23,608 nt of DNA. It comes from an uncultured Bacteroidales bacterium. Its GTDB lineage: Bacteria; Bacteroidota; Bacteroidia; Bacteroidales; Bacteroidaceae. The notes beneath the pieces were generated by a model that ran no database searches, was not told the origin of the DNA, and saw nothing but the letters and a program-made list of their open reading frames with translations. The position numbers and the translations under genes were made by a program. The stretch spans positions 1 to 23,608 of the forward strand of contig CALCHR010000218.1 of NCBI GenBank assembly GCA_937901185.1, given 5' to 3'. This document shows positions 22,724 to 23,608 of the stretch, piece by piece (position 1 is the first letter of the stretch; each line of letters starts with the position of its first letter).

Positions 22724-23608
22724 TTATTCACCTCCCAGTACGAAGACAATCGTACCATTTTCTGCGCCAGCTGGCATTGTATCTTCAGAAATAGTGGCAA
22801 CGTAAGTCGGTATGTATACATTCGCATACATATCATTTACGACGCTATGCTGCCCATTTTCTGTGATGCGGCGTGCTCCGTGGGGCAAGCTACCACACAT
22901 CGTAACAAGAAAGCTTCCCTCGGTAGTGCACCACTGAATTATTCGATGGCCACCAGGCGACCCGTCCATTGCATATATTGCTATTGAACGGCTGTTCCAT
23001 GTGTCACCCGTAAGCAGCTTAAGCCCGTAACCACCGGTGCTTACGATGAAAACCGGATTATTTTGCACTGTTAATTTCAGGGCTTTTTCTTCGGTGGTCA
23101 ACATGTACGTATTGTACTCATACCAGCCATCGTGCCAGCCTGTCGTGAGAGCATTAGCTATCAACGTGTAAAAGTAAAAGTCTGCGAGGTTAGAAGAAGT
23201 GTAGGTCCTACTATAGTCTTCGTGATAGATGTCTTTTACAAGAGGTATTGTTTTTGGGTCACCTGCTGACGTTTTATAATAATACGTAAATTCGTACTCG
23301 GTGCCGCCAACTTTTGCTATAGCCGTGCCAGTTGACCATACGCTTTCTGGAAATGCATTGTTAGCAGCCAAAGCAACTTTAACTTTTTCGTATTTCTTAA
23401 CGTTGTAAGTACCCGCATCAGCTACCTCAAGAGTTCCGCTTGGTGTTAATAACTCATTCCAAGTAGAATTGTTAGAATCGTACTGAAAATATTTTATAGT
23501 ACCGCCAAAGGCGTAATAACCCTCCTCTGTTGCCAAGCGCATATCTGTGATATAGCCTTTGAACTCCGCCCCGCTTAGCAGTGCTCCGAAAGACACCCAG
23601 ACGTTTGT
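22724..23608 (-). CDS. Appendage protein with a DVTxYxxVxV motif, 5' end outside window
   Basis: The first start-like codon in frame is GTG at 23596, but no ribosome binding site precedes it and the frame stays open (TNVW) to the window edge, so the true start is probably outside. The protein shows FGGTIKYFQYDSNNSTWNEL and then GTLEVADAGTYNVKKYEKVK, a motif shared in altered form with the next gene (TVDVTDYAQVVVNV). The middle and end (YYYKTSAGDPKTIPLVKDIY, LKLLTGDTWNSRSIAIYAMD, GSPGGHRIIQWCTTEGSFLV) are beta-rich. The C-terminus, PAGAENGTIVFVLGGE, is typical of phage appendage proteins. I do not recognise a named family. Confidence 0.7.
   Translation of the reverse strand, partial: TNVWVSFGALLSGAEFKGYITDMRLATEEGYYAFGGTIKYFQYDSNNSTWNELLTPSGTLEVADAGTYNVKKYEKVKVALAANNAFPESVWSTGTAIAKVGGTEYEFTYYYKTSAGDPKTIPLVKDIYHEDYSRTYTSSNLADFYFYTLIANALTTGWHDGWYEYNTYMLTTEEKALKLTVQNNPVFIVSTGGYGLKLLTGDTWNSRSIAIYAMDGSPGGHRIIQWCTTEGSFLVTMCGSLPHGARRITENGQHSVVNDMYANVYIPTYVATISEDTMPAGAENGTIVFVLGGE

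Noticed and set aside
1..23608. Diversity-generating retroelement, insertion sequence, intron, tRNA or attachment site
   Set aside because: No reverse transcriptase, no template/variable repeat pair, no transposase and no tRNA-like fold were seen on reading both strands.

Overview
The window is the late structural region of a tailed double-stranded DNA phage or prophage. Every credible gene is on the minus strand, so the module reads from high to low coordinates. Most genes have a strong AGGAGGTG-type ribosome binding site 5-9 bases before the start, with short gaps or TAATG-type stop/start overlaps. This translation style, the clostridial-type NlpC/P60 endolysin with its SH3-like tail, the XkdF-like head maturation protease and the DUF6711-like tail protein suggest a host in the Bacillota, probably a gut-type Clostridia. 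That is inference; no host gene, integrase, repressor or tRNA is present. The long non-contractile-type tape measure and the absence of sheath genes fit a siphovirus.

In transcription order: (a) 23608-17606 is an appendage cluster. It holds a protein cut by the window edge, a kelch-like beta-propeller protein, three small proteins, a tail fibre with classic fibre motifs and a 599-aa modular fibre protein. A perfect 14-bp inverted repeat lies inside the stretch of small genes. (b) 17598-17522 is a branched, terminator-like element with UUCG-looped hairpins built from a 25-bp repeat. (c) 17489-15854 is a lysis cassette with an HNH endonuclease in the middle: endolysin, HNH, holin. (d) 15838-10298 is packaging and head: TerL, portal (DUF935-like), XkdF-like protease, scaffold, decoration protein and major capsid protein. 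No small terminase is visible. (e) 10298-7822 holds the connectors and tail tube: a small protein, head-tail adaptor, head closure, HK97-gp10-like tail completion, tail terminator and major tail protein. (f) 7785-7199 holds tail assembly chaperones G and GT, the second made by a predicted -1 frameshift at C CCA AAC directly before the G stop codon. (g) 7191-1 holds the tape measure, a DUF6711-like protein, a large distal tail protein and the start of a beta-helix appendage protein that runs off the left edge.

Appendage genes therefore lie at both ends of the window, with lysis between the right-hand fibres and TerL. This suits a circularly permuted map in which the lysis genes sit between the end of one late unit and the start of the head unit. 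The best leads for unusual biology are the frameshift site with its long hairpin, the two-tier repeat architecture of the tape measure (65-aa glycine-zipper and 22-aa tryptophan repeats), a CxC/CxxC cluster inside the scaffold, the branched RNA element before the endolysin, and the palindrome among the small fibre genes.
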